From: a virus
IMG/VR virus record: IMGVR_UViG_3300035181_000042
Coordinates: 1 to 20,172 of that record
Reading direction: 5' to 3' (one strand)
DNA: 20,172 nt
Shown: piece by piece, positions 6,544-15,875 of the stretch
How the letters are laid out: every line of letters begins with the position of its first letter
How positions within the stretch are numbered: position 1 is the stretch's first letter
Made by a program: the position numbers and the translations under genes
Notes under the pieces: model-generated
What the model was told of the DNA's origin: nothing
What the model saw: the letters and a program-made list of their open reading frames with translations, nothing else
The model's database searches: none

Positions 6544-7623
6544 TTAGGCTGACAGTGCGTTTGTTGCTACTTCATACACAGCCATCTGAAGGTTGTTCAG
6601 AATAACTGCATTGTAGTAGAACTTAGCGCCAACATAACCGCGTTGACCTTGTGGGTCGGCTTTGTCTTTCTGGCCTGGTGGCAAAGCAGTAATGTCTTTA
6701 CCGCCAACATTCACGCCGATATGACCCCAAGCATCAGCAGAGCCGACGATTACTTGGTACACGTCCGAGTAAGTGCCAGTTGTTGACAACAGAGCAGGAA
6801 CAGTGCCAGCAACAGCCGCGCCACCATCTTGAACTGCTACCAACTCAGGGCTAGAGATAAAGCGGAACTCTTCGCATGAACCGAACTCACCAGCTACAGC
6901 CTTGGTTGCAGAGCTGTATCTAGCAACAGGAACGAAGCCGGGCAAGTCACGCACGTCAGGGTGCAAGTCAGAAGAAATGAACACTGGGAAAGAACGCTCA
7001 ACAGCACTTGTGCCATACATACCAGTAGCTTCGATACGCTGAACCATTTGGCTGATTGGCTCGGCATGGTTAGCCGCCAAAGAACGTGCAATCTTACGCA
7101 GGCCAATTAAGCTGATAACGCCGTTTACAGTGGCGCGAGAGCTACCAGTGCCGCCGTAAAACTTGTTAGTGCAACCTTTCAATACGCCAAACAGAGCCAT
7201 TTCATGCACCAGACCAACACGCTCACCAGCCAATTCAGTCATTGCTTTTGGAATATCGTCTTCGTACAGTGAAAAAGTCTTATCTGTGTAGCCGTACAGT
7301 ACGTTGTACTGATTCAGCGTTGCAGTAATGTCTTGCACGGTTACTGTTTCAGCATTAGAAGTAACGCCTTCAGCAGTCAGATGATCGTTTGCGTATGAGT
7401 TTGCACGGTCTCCAGCGCCATCTTGGAAGAAGCGGTTAGGCTGCGCAGCAGTGGAACCTTTGCTTAGGAAACGACGATATTTAACTGTATCGCCACTGTT
7501 TGCTTTGAAGTCGTCATTTTGACCAACAGTACCCAAAACAATCTTGGGCATTGCATGTTTAAGAATACGACCTTTGATGATACCGACACGTTGAGGTGTC
7601 AAACTATAGGATTGAATTGCCAT
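6544..7623 (-). CDS. Major capsid protein, N4-gp56-like family
   Basis: A 359-residue protein starting at an ATG with GGAG 8 nt upstream. The N-terminal part has the pattern I know from the N4-gp56 group of HK97-fold coat proteins: an early KHAMPKIVLGTVGQ segment, then GDTVKYRRF (about residues 44-52), then LTAEGV (about 82-87) before a strand reading ETVTVQDITATLNQYN. The middle helix region (about 120-190) includes GLRKIARSLAANHAEP and the late part contains a surface-type VFISSDLHPDVRDLPGF. The C-terminus is hydrophobic. It forms the icosahedral shell. It follows the scaffold gene by 42 nt, a usual order, and its leader contains the GTCGAGA element. Confidence in the coat role is high and in the family name moderate to high. 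Confidence 0.93.
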   Translation of the reverse strand: MAIQSYSLTPQRVGIIKGRILKHAMPKIVLGTVGQNDDFKANSGDTVKYRRFLSKGSTAAQPNRFFQDGAGDRANSYANDHLTAEGVTSNAETVTVQDITATLNQYNVLYGYTDKTFSLYEDDIPKAMTELAGERVGLVHEMALFGVLKGCTNKFYGGTGSSRATVNGVISLIGLRKIARSLAANHAEPISQMVQRIEATGMYGTSAVERSFPVFISSDLHPDVRDLPGFVPVARYSSATKAVAGEFGSCEEFRFISSPELVAVQDGGAAVAGTVPALLSTTGTYSDVYQVIVGSADAWGHIGVNVGGKDITALPPGQKDKADPQGQRGYVGAKFYYNAVILNNLQMAVYEVATNALSA

Positions 7624-7638
7624 GATTAATACTCCATT

Positions 7639-7650
7639 CTGTCTCTCGAC
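7639..7650 (-). promoter_or_regulatory. Leader element GTCGAGAGACAG before the capsid gene
   Basis: The coding strand reads TGTC GAGA GACA, a 4-bp stem closed by a GNRA-type GAGA loop, ending 15 nt before the capsid ATG and just upstream of the GGAG site. This is the cleanest of three copies of the element in the window. The role is unknown; RNA stability or processing is the simplest guess. Confidence 0.5.
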
Positions 7651-7665
7651 ATGATTTAATTAAAA

Positions 7666-8529
7666 TTAACGTCTTGCCATTTCGGCTCTGTATGCGGCCT
7701 CTTCTTCGTCTGTCTCAGTCGATATTGCACGACCCTGAACACCACGCGGAATGATTGCCGACTCTAATGATTGCTTCTTCACTGCCTTTGGCTTGGTAGC
7801 TTCTTTAAACTCAGTTAGCTTGTCAGATATAAAATCAGCATCCCAACCGCTTATGAGTTGCTGCCTTACATCTTCCGGCTGACCATTTACCCACTGGCCG
7901 AACGCTGGATTTTTCCAGTTTACTCGTCCGTCCTGCATAGGCTCAAAAGCTGCCACCTCTCGCCAATCACGGTGATTACGGTTTAACGACCTTAGTTCTA
8001 ATGCTCGCTCTTTTTGTTCAATTCGATCCTCCAATGCTTGTACCTTTGGATTAACGTATTGATCAACCTGCGCAGCATCAAAACCTTGACCTCCGCTGCC
8101 CATGACGTCATTCAGGTCTTCGGCAAGCATTTCAGCAATTTCAGGAAACTCCTGGCTTAATCGCTTCAACTTGTCCGGCGACAACGAACCAACACGTTGC
8201 TGCTGAAGTTGTTCAATAATGCGCTGTTGATCAGCAAGTCTGCTTCCAAAAGTACCATTGGTCGTGTCAAGTGATTTTTGTAGCTTTGGCAGCATCGCCA
8301 ACGCAGAACCCAACTCTTCCTCTGTATAACCCTTAAAAATTTCCTTGCGCTCAACTACTGGTTCAATCACTTCAGGCTCTACTTGTGGCTCTGTCTCAGC
8401 TACCGGCGCTGGTGCGTCCTCGCTAAAGTCCTGTTGTGCCATCTCAGCTATATAAGCATCTTGCTCCGCCTTCTCTGCTACTTGTTCCGCGCTCATTTCT
8501 ACAACTTCATTTCCCTCTTTGATACTCAT
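7666..8529 (-). CDS. Scaffolding protein
   Basis: I place the start at the ATG at 8529, which has AGGAG 5 nt upstream and gives 287 residues. A GTG at 8556 would add nine residues but has no good site. The protein is acidic, low in aromatic residues and predicted mostly helical: an Ala/Glu-rich N-terminus, a Pro/Glu-rich linker (about residues 38-65), coiled-coil helices (about 95-195) and a basic stretch (KPKAVKKQS) before the C-terminal tail. Placement between portal and coat genes and this composition are typical of internal scaffolds that guide procapsid assembly and then leave. The motif AYxAEM is present near the N-terminus (residues 25-30) and again at the very C-terminus, a point discussed in the findings. 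Confidence 0.87.
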   Translation of the reverse strand: MSIKEGNEVVEMSAEQVAEKAEQDAYIAEMAQQDFSEDAPAPVAETEPQVEPEVIEPVVERKEIFKGYTEEELGSALAMLPKLQKSLDTTNGTFGSRLADQQRIIEQLQQQRVGSLSPDKLKRLSQEFPEIAEMLAEDLNDVMGSGGQGFDAAQVDQYVNPKVQALEDRIEQKERALELRSLNRNHRDWREVAAFEPMQDGRVNWKNPAFGQWVNGQPEDVRQQLISGWDADFISDKLTEFKEATKPKAVKKQSLESAIIPRGVQGRAISTETDEEEAAYRAEMARR

Positions 8530-8545
8530 TGACACTCCTTTTTCT

Positions 8546-8767
8546 TCAATTTTCACTAGCCTCTCGGTCAGTGATTGTTATAGCCGGATCGTTAAAACCC
8601 AGCAATTCTTTATAGGCTTCTATGCGCCCACGAAGACGGGCGGTGTCAAACTCGCTCAAGTCTCCGTCATTTCGTTTTCGTGCAACCTCAAGTCTTGACT
8701 CAAGATGCCCTGTTATTTTTTGCCACAAAGCAGAATCAAGCTCCTGATTGCTTAATTCAAAACTCAT
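8546..8767 (-). CDS. Small helical protein between portal and scaffold
   Basis: A 73-residue protein. Its ATG overlaps the portal stop as ATGA, so translation is probably coupled to the portal. The sequence is charged and helical, with LSNQELDSALWQKITGHLES followed by RLEVARKRN and a TARLRGRIEAYKELL helix. I have seen small proteins of this type (a W-containing helix, then a TARLRG helix) in this same slot in other short-tailed phages, always without a known function. A head assembly helper or portal-associated role is possible. Confidence 0.85.
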   Translation of the reverse strand: MSFELSNQELDSALWQKITGHLESRLEVARKRNDGDLSEFDTARLRGRIEAYKELLGFNDPAITITDREASEN

Positions 8768-11076
8768 TGCTGAAACGCCTTACCATCCTCGGCGCGGCCA
8801 CTCGGCTCAGTCGGCGGCGTCAATACCTGCTTTGAATGCCCGTCCATCATAGCAAGCTCTTTCTGTGTGCGAATTTTCATCGCAGTGTCAGCAAGCTTTG
8901 CCTTAACATCCTCAAGCTGCATTTTATTTTTATTCGCGTAATCCAGCATTGCAAGACGTTCACGCAGTTGCATCTCAGCCATACGCGCCTCGTAAGCATT
9001 CCGGTCACGATTTGCAATTGATTGGGTGTAAATCGTATCGCGGTCAGTGTCGTTCTGATCCATCTGCTCATCGTGATCAAGCTGCGCAACCATAATTTCC
9101 TGATCACTCTTAAGCTTTGCCGCAGAAAGCTTCTCAGCAGAAGCAGCACGAATCTGCGCGGCTTGAATCTGAGGTGCCGGCGCTGGCTGTTTCTGTGCGA
9201 TGGCTTTCTTCTCTTCGTCATCCATATCAAACTTGGAAGGTTCAAAGCGCCATGCACGTAACAACTCGTCCTTTGCTTTCTTGGGTGACATTTCAAATGC
9301 AGGGTTAAGTGACATTTGCAGAATTTGATTAGCCTGAACAGCTTGAATCTCACGCTCGACAAGAGCAGTTGAGCCAATAGCTTCAATCTTCAAGTCGCCC
9401 TTTTCGTCATCTTCACCATGGATCAATAGCCAATCGTGATAGCGACGAATATGCGGCTCGGTAACGCACTCATCGAATACGCGAGAAATACGACGCAATA
9501 GTGCGGAAGAGTTTTTATGCAACAACTCCATACCGCCAACTGTATCAGGGGCAGATCCTTGTTGACCTTGAAGCAGGAATGAAACGCCTGTAGCATCCTC
9601 CATCATCTTGTAAGCAAGTTGGATAACGCCGTTGATTTCAGCCTGCATTGATGGTATGACAACAGATAAGAATGCGTCGGCCACGCTCTTAACGTCAGCC
9701 TCTTCAGTCGCAATCCAGATTTTCCCAGCTACTAATGCCCAACTTCCGTCGGCAGGTCGAACAGCAGATTGACGAACGATTATCTGAGGCGCAGAACTTA
9801 GTCCCATATTGCTCATCAGCGCACGAGCCGAAGCATTCAGCATATCTTGAGGTACACGGCCTTGACGTGAAATACCAACACCCCAAGGTGAGTCAGGGAT
9901 GCGCTGCCAAGGCATAATGTCATACGGGAATTCACCGTTATCCAAAGGGTTCAAGAAACCCTTAACAACAGTGTCATTGATCATTACGATAACAGCAGGA
10001 ACAGCATCGCGCTCTATGTTATCTTCTTTAACAAATTTTGGGTCACACGCTTCAAGGTCATCAATATTTATGTCGCCAAAGAAGTAGAACACCTCAAAGC
10101 GGTCATCATCCTTAGTTGTTCCGTCTTGCCAAATACCGCCCTCTTTATTCTTTTTGCCGGGGCCTTCCTTTAATACCTTGTCGATATTCTCAGACAGATA
10201 ATCCGGCAACCCCTTCATATCACGCAATTGCCGCGCAGAAGCATAATCACGTTCGATTACATAGCCGCCATTCTGGATATTGTCACCACAATTTGAGTCA
10301 GGGAAGAAATTCCATGGACTAATACTCTTGCTTGACGGGACAATCTTCTCGCTGATTGCAAGCTGGCCGTTTAATACCACGCGGGATTTGCTTTTGCCCG
10401 GATACGCACCACGGATAATTCCAGTGCCAATCTTGGCAGAGCCATCAATAACCTTGCGCAGCTCAGAGTGATAACTACACTCTGTCAACCAGTCACGAAT
10501 GCGTGTCTCGCCCTTCTTTACCTTTTTAGATGCGTCCGCAAGTTCAGCTTCCGCAAACTGCCCCATTGTGTAAGGCGACCCATCTGGATTTGCTTTAGGC
10601 TGACCACTTGCAGGATCAACAACTTGCTGTGTGCTTTTCTTAATTGATTCCAGCTCTGGGACAGGAGTTGGCTTAATGGCGAAGTTCCAGTCGCCAGCAG
10701 GCAACAGAATGTCGCCCATACGTGCAGACGCAGAGTCAACAAATTGCCGTGTGATATTAAAGAATGCAGTTGCGCGTCCGCCGGTCTGCTTTTTATCGCC
10801 ACCGGATAGACCGCCTTCAGTTGACATTGATTTTGTAAAGACATTGCCTTGACGGTTTAGATCGTCAATGCCAAGGTAGTATTCTTCGTCTTCTTTCCAG
10901 ATACGCTCGATTCCAGATTGCTTTCGAGCGTCAACAGCCTCATCGCGTTTCTTCGCAACGATAGTGCCAAGCGCATTGATACGCTCGGCTTTCTTTAATC
11001 TTTTGAGTTCAATTACCTGCCGAATTTCTTCTGGCAGGTCTTCAAACTTTGCTGATTGTGTAGCGGCTGCATTCAC
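8764..11076 (-). CDS. Portal protein
   Basis: A 770-residue protein starting at a GTG (11076) with AAGGA about 8 nt upstream. It forms the dodecameric ring at one capsid vertex through which DNA is packaged. Supporting features: the N-terminal helical part with RIWKEDEEYYLGIDD (about residues 62-76); RQFVDSASARMGDILLPAGD (about 112-131); a SPWNFFPDSNCGD core segment; the MPWQRIPDSPWGVG turn; a FLLQGQQGSAPDTVGGMELL stretch in the stem or crown region; and a long charged helical C-terminus (about 629-745) like the barrel helices of P22-type portals. Length matches large podovirus portals. It follows a promoter-like element by about 70 nt, and its stop overlaps the next gene. The out-of-frame long ORFs inside it are shadows. 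Confidence 0.93.
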   Translation of the reverse strand: MNAAATQSAKFEDLPEEIRQVIELKRLKKAERINALGTIVAKKRDEAVDARKQSGIERIWKEDEEYYLGIDDLNRQGNVFTKSMSTEGGLSGGDKKQTGGRATAFFNITRQFVDSASARMGDILLPAGDWNFAIKPTPVPELESIKKSTQQVVDPASGQPKANPDGSPYTMGQFAEAELADASKKVKKGETRIRDWLTECSYHSELRKVIDGSAKIGTGIIRGAYPGKSKSRVVLNGQLAISEKIVPSSKSISPWNFFPDSNCGDNIQNGGYVIERDYASARQLRDMKGLPDYLSENIDKVLKEGPGKKNKEGGIWQDGTTKDDDRFEVFYFFGDINIDDLEACDPKFVKEDNIERDAVPAVIVMINDTVVKGFLNPLDNGEFPYDIMPWQRIPDSPWGVGISRQGRVPQDMLNASARALMSNMGLSSAPQIIVRQSAVRPADGSWALVAGKIWIATEEADVKSVADAFLSVVIPSMQAEINGVIQLAYKMMEDATGVSFLLQGQQGSAPDTVGGMELLHKNSSALLRRISRVFDECVTEPHIRRYHDWLLIHGEDDEKGDLKIEAIGSTALVEREIQAVQANQILQMSLNPAFEMSPKKAKDELLRAWRFEPSKFDMDDEEKKAIAQKQPAPAPQIQAAQIRAASAEKLSAAKLKSDQEIMVAQLDHDEQMDQNDTDRDTIYTQSIANRDRNAYEARMAEMQLRERLAMLDYANKNKMQLEDVKAKLADTAMKIRTQKELAMMDGHSKQVLTPPTEPSGRAEDGKAFQQ

Positions 11077-11123
11077 TATTTTTATCCTTCTGCGGGAGCC
11101 ACAATTTGCATTGCGTTCAAGCG

Positions 11124-11136
11124 CGTTATCACAACG
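11124..11136 (-). promoter_or_regulatory. Stem-loop at predicted transcript start, portal promoter
   Basis: The transcript strand reads CGTT GTGAT AACG: 4 pairs and a 5-nt GTGAT loop. It begins about 6 nt after the predicted start of transcription. The counterpart near 16815 has CGCT GTGAT AGCG, so one pair has changed from C-G to T-A while pairing and loop were kept. Confidence 0.5.
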
Positions 11137-11148
11137 GGCTTGTGTCTG

Positions 11149-11176
11149 ATTGTAGTCAGGTAAAATTAAAATGCAA
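11149..11176 (-). promoter_or_regulatory. Predicted sigma70-type promoter for the portal/capsid block
   Basis: On the minus strand a -35-like TTGCAT (11176-11171) and a -10-like TACAAT (11154-11149) are separated by 16 bp, with CTGAC before and CAG after the -10. The element lies in the only real gap between the tail cassette and the portal gene. It matches two other sites in the window in hexamers, spacing and flanks. The start of transcription would be near 11142, giving a leader of about 65 nt. Confidence 0.65.
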
Positions 11177-11188
11177 TAGATTAATCAA

Positions 11189-11305
11189 CTATCTGCGCCC
11201 CATTTTCCTTGCCAGCCAGACACCACTAACAACCTCAATGATGCCGCCAAAGAAATTCCAAGCGTCTGTGCTAAATGAGCTAGTGCTAAACGAATTATCA
11301 TCCAC
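11189..11305 (-). CDS. Small protein downstream of the tail fibre, 38 aa
   Basis: An open frame starting at GTG 11305, which overlaps the end of the tail fibre gene by 8 bp, and ending at TAG 11189. GGGGAT lies about 9 nt upstream of the GTG. The protein has a Ser/Thr/Phe repeat (SFSTSSFST, residues 5-13), a hydrophobic amphipathic stretch from W16 to A32 with WNFFGG, and a basic end (RKMGRR). It could be a short membrane or virion-associated peptide. I do not recognise it. Support comes from the tight overlap, the plausible start site and the fact that it fills most of an otherwise unexplained gap. It is short enough that chance cannot be excluded. Confidence 0.5.
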   Translation of the reverse strand: MDDNSFSTSSFSTDAWNFFGGIIEVVSGVWLARKMGRR

Positions 11306-14300
11306 GCCATTTATCCCCAGAAGTTCCCGTACCTAATACCGTGGCACCATTCATCTTCTTAACATCAGCCTGCAAAGCTGTACCTGTAAATGTCAATGGG
11401 TTTGTCTTCGACTCCACCGCCGTTAGCTGCGCCGCCTGCCCTGCTGTTAATCCTGAGCCACTGGAATAAGGTATGGCGTGATCTGGTGACGGGAATATAC
11501 TACCGCCGGTTGTGTCAATAATATCCTTGACCAAGCCAGTTGATGAACTGCGCCCGTACCCGCCTGTTATTGTCAAAGCCGCTACCGGACTAGAGGTATT
11601 CTTTATCTTAAATGAGGATACCAGGTAATTAGCGGTATCAGGGGAGCTGATAAAGTTACCTTGGTCAATAATACCAGCCGAAGTTGATAGCCAGTACGCT
11701 TGGTATGCGTATATCTGAGGCCATGTTACGCTGGCGGCTGTAATGTTCAATAGGAAGCTGGAATCAATAATCGACATTCCAGTAATCAAAGACCCATCGA
11801 GAGCATTTGTGTTGTATGTTGTATCTAGTGTCTGAGACGCCAGATAGGTTAAGTCTTTATTTGTGGACAATATCCCTACAGTTCCAATCGCCGCATCTAC
11901 AAATTGATACGCAGTTGCGCCTGACACGTTCGCCAGCCGGATACGAATAGCACGAGATGCTGTGGCAGCAGCCGTATCTGTCCATGTAGCCGTAGTGCCT
12001 GCAACCACTGCGTTATAAAGTTCCGTTCCAGTTGTAGTGCTATACACTTGTACTCGACTACCTGCTACCAATCCGTTGACTGTGACAGACTGATACAAAA
12101 CTACAGCGGGAACGAATGTCGTACCATCATCAGCCGTGAAAGTATCGAAACTCGCATGAGGTGTTACACCGTCAGCCCGTACTACTCTAACGCCCTTGGT
12201 CGCTGCACCTGTACCCCCGTAAGTAGCTCCGTTTACAGTCTTGAAGCTGGAACCGTTCTTTTGTACTAAGTCGTGATAGTTGAAGTTATTTAGTCCTCTG
12301 AAATATTGGAGCACCTGGGTTCCACTGAGCGCATCACCTGTGTCTGTGATGGTCAGGCTAAACACTTTACCATTCCATGTGACGGGAGTAGCGCCATGGT
12401 CTGTTAGTGTTGCGCCAGTGATTGTTGCAGCGCCGATACCGTTTGCGACTGGGTTTAGTCCAACTACATAAAGCTGGTCTTCGAGATTGCCATATAGCGA
12501 GACTGCGTTTGCCTCTCCTTGGTCGTAACCGTTCTCTTGTGCTTTCAGCGCCAAGAACCCACGATAGTCATAGCCGTCTGTGTAAATCCCATCCCCATTT
12601 GGGTCGCTCAGTATTTGTACGAGCTGATCTATATTGCCTGTAGTCGCCGCGCTTGATACCGCGCCGCCGTTGATTTGTTCGAACCTTACTTGTCTACCAG
12701 ATGGTACGCCAGACGATAGAACTGCTGCCCATATCGCCGTTACATTGCCCGAAGTATTTAGGTAGCGTAATCCGTCACGACTAAGTAGGGCTATGCTTGG
12801 TGCGCCGAATACCCAACCACTGCCTAGCGTGAACGAGTTAGGGCCATTCACTAGAAGTGGGAAGGCTGTATTCGCCAGCGCTGACTGATTGCGCCATGAC
12901 TGAATCATAAAACTATACCAATTTTGTACGGTACTCGCTACGGTAATGGTAAACGTCTTTGTGCCAGTAGTAACAGTTGCGGTAGTCCCGAAGGTTAGGC
13001 CACTTGGCGTTACGTAAGTTCTGTCAATTACATGGTTAATTGGTGTAGCCAGTACACTCGTGGTCAGTAAAATCCCAGTTACACGAATTGGCACGTACCC
13101 ATCTTTGAAGATGGTGTAGTCAACTGTTATATCAGTAACGCGGGTCTGGGAGAATGTCTCACTCGTTGCGCTGTTGGTTGTGCTGAATAGCTCTGTAGTT
13201 GTCGCGGTAGTAAATACTTTTACCTGCGAGCCAGCAGTTAATCCGGTGAATGCTAGTCCTTGCGAGACAACGGGGGCACTCACTGTTATTGCGCCGCCTG
13301 TATTATTCGAAGTTATGTAAGTCGTCCCTGCTGGCAGTTGTACCGTAATTGCATAAGCATTTTTATTGCGCAGATCAACTGTGCCAGTAAATGTGCCGGA
13401 ACTCATATTGTAAGTGCTTGCGGCAGTCGGGGCCATGGAGTAGATTGTAGATCCGCCCATACCCAAAGTATAAGTACCCGCCGCACCGATATTTAACTGC
13501 CCACCGTTTACCGTTGGAACAGTAGTAAGTTGTGACCAAGTGCCGCCTGTGTATGTGTAAGCAATCAGCCCAGCTAGTTCAGAGCTTAATGTGTATGACC
13601 CCATGCTGATTGAGCCAGCACCGTTTAGCTTATATCCTGTGGTGATTGTAACATTACCTTGTGCGGATAATGCGGGGCTTCCAGCTACACCAGCGCCTGT
13701 AAGAGGTGGAGCACTAGCAAGGTTCAAACATGCTTGATATTGGGTGTAGTCGTATAAATACTGAAATGTTTTATCTGCACTGAATGCCGTAATACTTGAG
13801 GTTGCGCCCCATGAAACAGTAACCCCAGAATAAGTTTGCGCTGTGGCTTCGTTTGCGCTAGTGGTGATATTCACTGTGCGCTTGGGGTTGGCCTCATCAA
13901 ATACAAACCCATAATGCCGGGCTTTTGTAACCATTGGGTCGAGCGCTATGCCATCCCAATAGACCTTACCTGTAGTAACAGCAGACTGAACTGAAAAAGT
14001 AATCGTAATCTGGCCGTCTGCGCCACTTGAGTTAGTGATTGACTTATCAATCAAGTTCCACACGCCTGCGTTAGCTGACGCTGCTGTATATACAACAGGA
14101 GTCAGAATAACACCATTGATAGTGCCTGATAGAGTCATTGTTGGTGCGACAAAACCTGTGCCTGCGTTGTAATAGGCTGAGTCATACTGACAATAACCCA
14201 CTATACGTACTGTCTCACCATTCGAGACGTTTATAACAGTAGCCTTAGTGAATGAAGTATTGGTTGTGGACGGCTTCATACTCATTGATGAAGTTGATCG

Positions 14301-15767
14301 TTTAGCCGTGCTATTATTGCGCTCTACGGTTCCGTCTCGATACCACTCTTCTTGCAGGGTAACGTCTGAATTTCTATTTTTTACTATAATGTAGCCAACA
14401 GACGAAAGGAGTTTTTGTGATGCTTGATCCAGCATTGCTGGGATTGTGCCCATGGCACAATCAGTAAAGGATGCTTTGCAGCTAGTTGCGTAGGACTGTG
14501 TTGCTACTAGGTTTGCAAGTCCACCTCCAAACGACGTCATGTCGCAGTTCCTATAATCTATCTGTATAAAATACGCTACCAATGCTCTTACCACTCTTGC
14601 GTTCGTCGCAGTACACACTACCTTTACTGAGTCTATGACGGCCCCTGCGCCAGCCCCTTCGTACGAAGAAACAGAGCCGTTTGAAGAGGTGCATATATAC
14701 CCACCTGTGATTGTAGTCCCCAGCATACTACGGCTATCTAATGGGTACATTGCAGCGAACATACAGTTGTTAAATTGACAGTAACCACCGTCAAAAAGTG
14801 CTTGTGTTGATTCTCCTGCCCCAACTGATAAAATAGCGCAGTTATCAAACTTCAGTCTTGTAGCACAAGAACCGCTGTAGGTGTGTGGGTACAGGCTATA
14901 TCCAGAGGTGCTCCTATTGACGTAGGCCACGCTCTCCATGTACTTAAACAAGTTCGGCCAAGGGGTATCTGTGTAGTTTGCGTCCTGCCCAAACTCGACA
15001 CCATAAGTCTCGTAAACGCTACCAACACTATCTACTGAACAATACCCCCATTCGAGTGAAGCCGCGATTGTTGAGGTATTAATCTCCACATAAAATGTGT
15101 ATGGATAAGTTCTGTTGAATGCGTCGATTGTTACGTTACTGGTAATATTTGATACTGGCGCATTTATCGCGTGGGCATACGTTGTAGCTACTGTTAGCGG
15201 GACGGTTGTGCCACCCCCGTAGGTTCCAGCAATAATTCTCACGTCAACAGAGTTACCTGTCGTAGATGTGCTTGGTAGATAAACTTCATCACCTATCTTC
15301 CATCCTGTAGCGTCTGCAACAGTGATGCTGGTAGCGCTCGCTGCTACTGCTGAAGCTAGAGTTGTTATTCTCTTCTTGGTAGCCCCGAATATTTTACTGA
15401 TTGAGCCGGCCTTATACTGGATACCAAATTCATTCTCTTGTAGCGTCGCTGACTTGTTAAGCAATATTTTAGCGGTATATGGCAGAGGTATTGGTGAAGC
15501 GAATGAACCCATATCATGCGTAGAGCCCAGCGCGAATATAATTTTACCAACACATGTAAGCTGAGTGGACGCAGATCGACTGTGTGACAATGTACCGTTT
15601 ACTGTAATGGCAGAGGATGTATCATCCCCCCACTCAAAAGTTCCATTCAATGTGACCACATGGCCTGCTGCAATAGTTACGTTGTCGCCTGTAACAGGGA
15701 CAACCCCGCCTACCCAAGTTCCAGTGGCAGACGCAAGACCTGTAGCGGCAGATGTTATGGATGCCAT
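11298..15767 (-). CDS. Large tail fibre/tailspike-like protein (1489 aa)
   Basis: This is the largest gene in the window. The ATG at 15767 overlaps the stop of a 15-codon ORF as TAATG and has no clear ribosome-binding site of its own. The N-terminus has a beta-solenoid entry pattern ([25 protein letters not shown]; residues about 16-43). Residues about 230-460 look like a right-handed parallel beta-helix with recurrent Asn/Asp-Cys turns (FDNCAIL, FNNCMFA, YRNCDMT, FTDCAMG). Residues about 500-605 resemble a jelly-roll carbohydrate-binding domain ending in [11 protein letters not shown] module with GLxAGSxVxVxxTxTxTEL occurs twice, near residues 840 and 1230. The C-terminus ends with [21 protein letters not shown] broken by Gly, like other fibre ends. 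It probably binds or cleaves a host surface glycan. I cannot point to catalytic residues. Confidence 0.88.
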   Translation of the reverse strand: MASITSAATGLASATGTWVGGVVPVTGDNVTIAAGHVVTLNGTFEWGDDTSSAITVNGTLSHSRSASTQLTCVGKIIFALGSTHDMGSFASPIPLPYTAKILLNKSATLQENEFGIQYKAGSISKIFGATKKRITTLASAVAASATSITVADATGWKIGDEVYLPSTSTTGNSVDVRIIAGTYGGGTTVPLTVATTYAHAINAPVSNITSNVTIDAFNRTYPYTFYVEINTSTIAASLEWGYCSVDSVGSVYETYGVEFGQDANYTDTPWPNLFKYMESVAYVNRSTSGYSLYPHTYSGSCATRLKFDNCAILSVGAGESTQALFDGGYCQFNNCMFAAMYPLDSRSMLGTTITGGYICTSSNGSVSSYEGAGAGAVIDSVKVVCTATNARVVRALVAYFIQIDYRNCDMTSFGGGLANLVATQSYATSCKASFTDCAMGTIPAMLDQASQKLLSSVGYIIVKNRNSDVTLQEEWYRDGTVERNNSTAKRSTSSMSMKPSTTNTSFTKATVINVSNGETVRIVGYCQYDSAYYNAGTGFVAPTMTLSGTINGVILTPVVYTAASANAGVWNLIDKSITNSSGADGQITITFSVQSAVTTGKVYWDGIALDPMVTKARHYGFVFDEANPKRTVNITTSANEATAQTYSGVTVSWGATSSITAFSADKTFQYLYDYTQYQACLNLASAPPLTGAGVAGSPALSAQGNVTITTGYKLNGAGSISMGSYTLSSELAGLIAYTYTGGTWSQLTTVPTVNGGQLNIGAAGTYTLGMGGSTIYSMAPTAASTYNMSSGTFTGTVDLRNKNAYAITVQLPAGTTYITSNNTGGAITVSAPVVSQGLAFTGLTAGSQVKVFTTATTTELFSTTNSATSETFSQTRVTDITVDYTIFKDGYVPIRVTGILLTTSVLATPINHVIDRTYVTPSGLTFGTTATVTTGTKTFTITVASTVQNWYSFMIQSWRNQSALANTAFPLLVNGPNSFTLGSGWVFGAPSIALLSRDGLRYLNTSGNVTAIWAAVLSSGVPSGRQVRFEQINGGAVSSAATTGNIDQLVQILSDPNGDGIYTDGYDYRGFLALKAQENGYDQGEANAVSLYGNLEDQLYVVGLNPVANGIGAATITGATLTDHGATPVTWNGKVFSLTITDTGDALSGTQVLQYFRGLNNFNYHDLVQKNGSSFKTVNGATYGGTGAATKGVRVVRADGVTPHASFDTFTADDGTTFVPAVVLYQSVTVNGLVAGSRVQVYSTTTGTELYNAVVAGTTATWTDTAAATASRAIRIRLANVSGATAYQFVDAAIGTVGILSTNKDLTYLASQTLDTTYNTNALDGSLITGMSIIDSSFLLNITAASVTWPQIYAYQAYWLSTSAGIIDQGNFISSPDTANYLVSSFKIKNTSSPVAALTITGGYGRSSSTGLVKDIIDTTGGSIFPSPDHAIPYSSGSGLTAGQAAQLTAVESKTNPLTFTGTALQADVKKMNGATVLGTGTSGDKWRG

Positions 15768-15814
15768 TAGCTAACTACCGTTGCGATGATAGGGGTTATG
15801 AGTGAGACTGGCAT
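15767..15814 (-). CDS. 15-codon leader ORF coupled to the tail fibre gene
   Basis: ATG at 15814 is preceded by AAAGGA with about 6 nt spacing, a good ribosome-binding site. The frame encodes [15 protein letters not shown] and its TAA shares its last base with the first base of the tail fibre ATG. The tail fibre start itself has only a weak site. The arrangement fits a translated mini-ORF that delivers ribosomes to the large gene. The peptide is hydrophobic, but its sequence may not matter. An alternative is a remnant of a deleted gene. Confidence 0.45.
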   Translation of the reverse strand: MPVSLITPIIATVVS

Positions 15815-15875
15815 GGGTTATCCTTTATGCGTCAGAGAGTCGTGAGGTAGCTAGATAGCTGCCGTGCAGGACTAC

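Noticed and set aside
7666-8556. GTG start at 8556 for the scaffold
   Set aside because: AAGGAG with good spacing precedes the ATG at 8529; using the GTG would bury that site in the gene and overlap the preceding gene.
8877-9386. 169-codon minus-strand frame inside the portal gene
   Set aside because: It lies in another frame of the portal C-terminal helix, and its Leu/Arg-rich product looks like a frame shadow, not a protein.
14709-14720. A fourth TGATTGTAGTC match (promoter -10-like) inside the fibre gene
   Set aside because: There is no TTGCA at the required 16-bp distance, and it is inside a large coding region.
11298-15767. Diversity-generating retroelement target in the fibre gene
   Set aside because: No reverse transcriptase, accessory gene or template repeat is visible in the window, and the C-terminus lacks a recognisable variable C-type lectin end.
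15815-15875. Terminator between the coiled-coil gene and the fibre mini-ORF
   Set aside because: Only a 4-bp stem (CTGC/GCAG) can be drawn and no T-run follows; the gap shows no clear signal.
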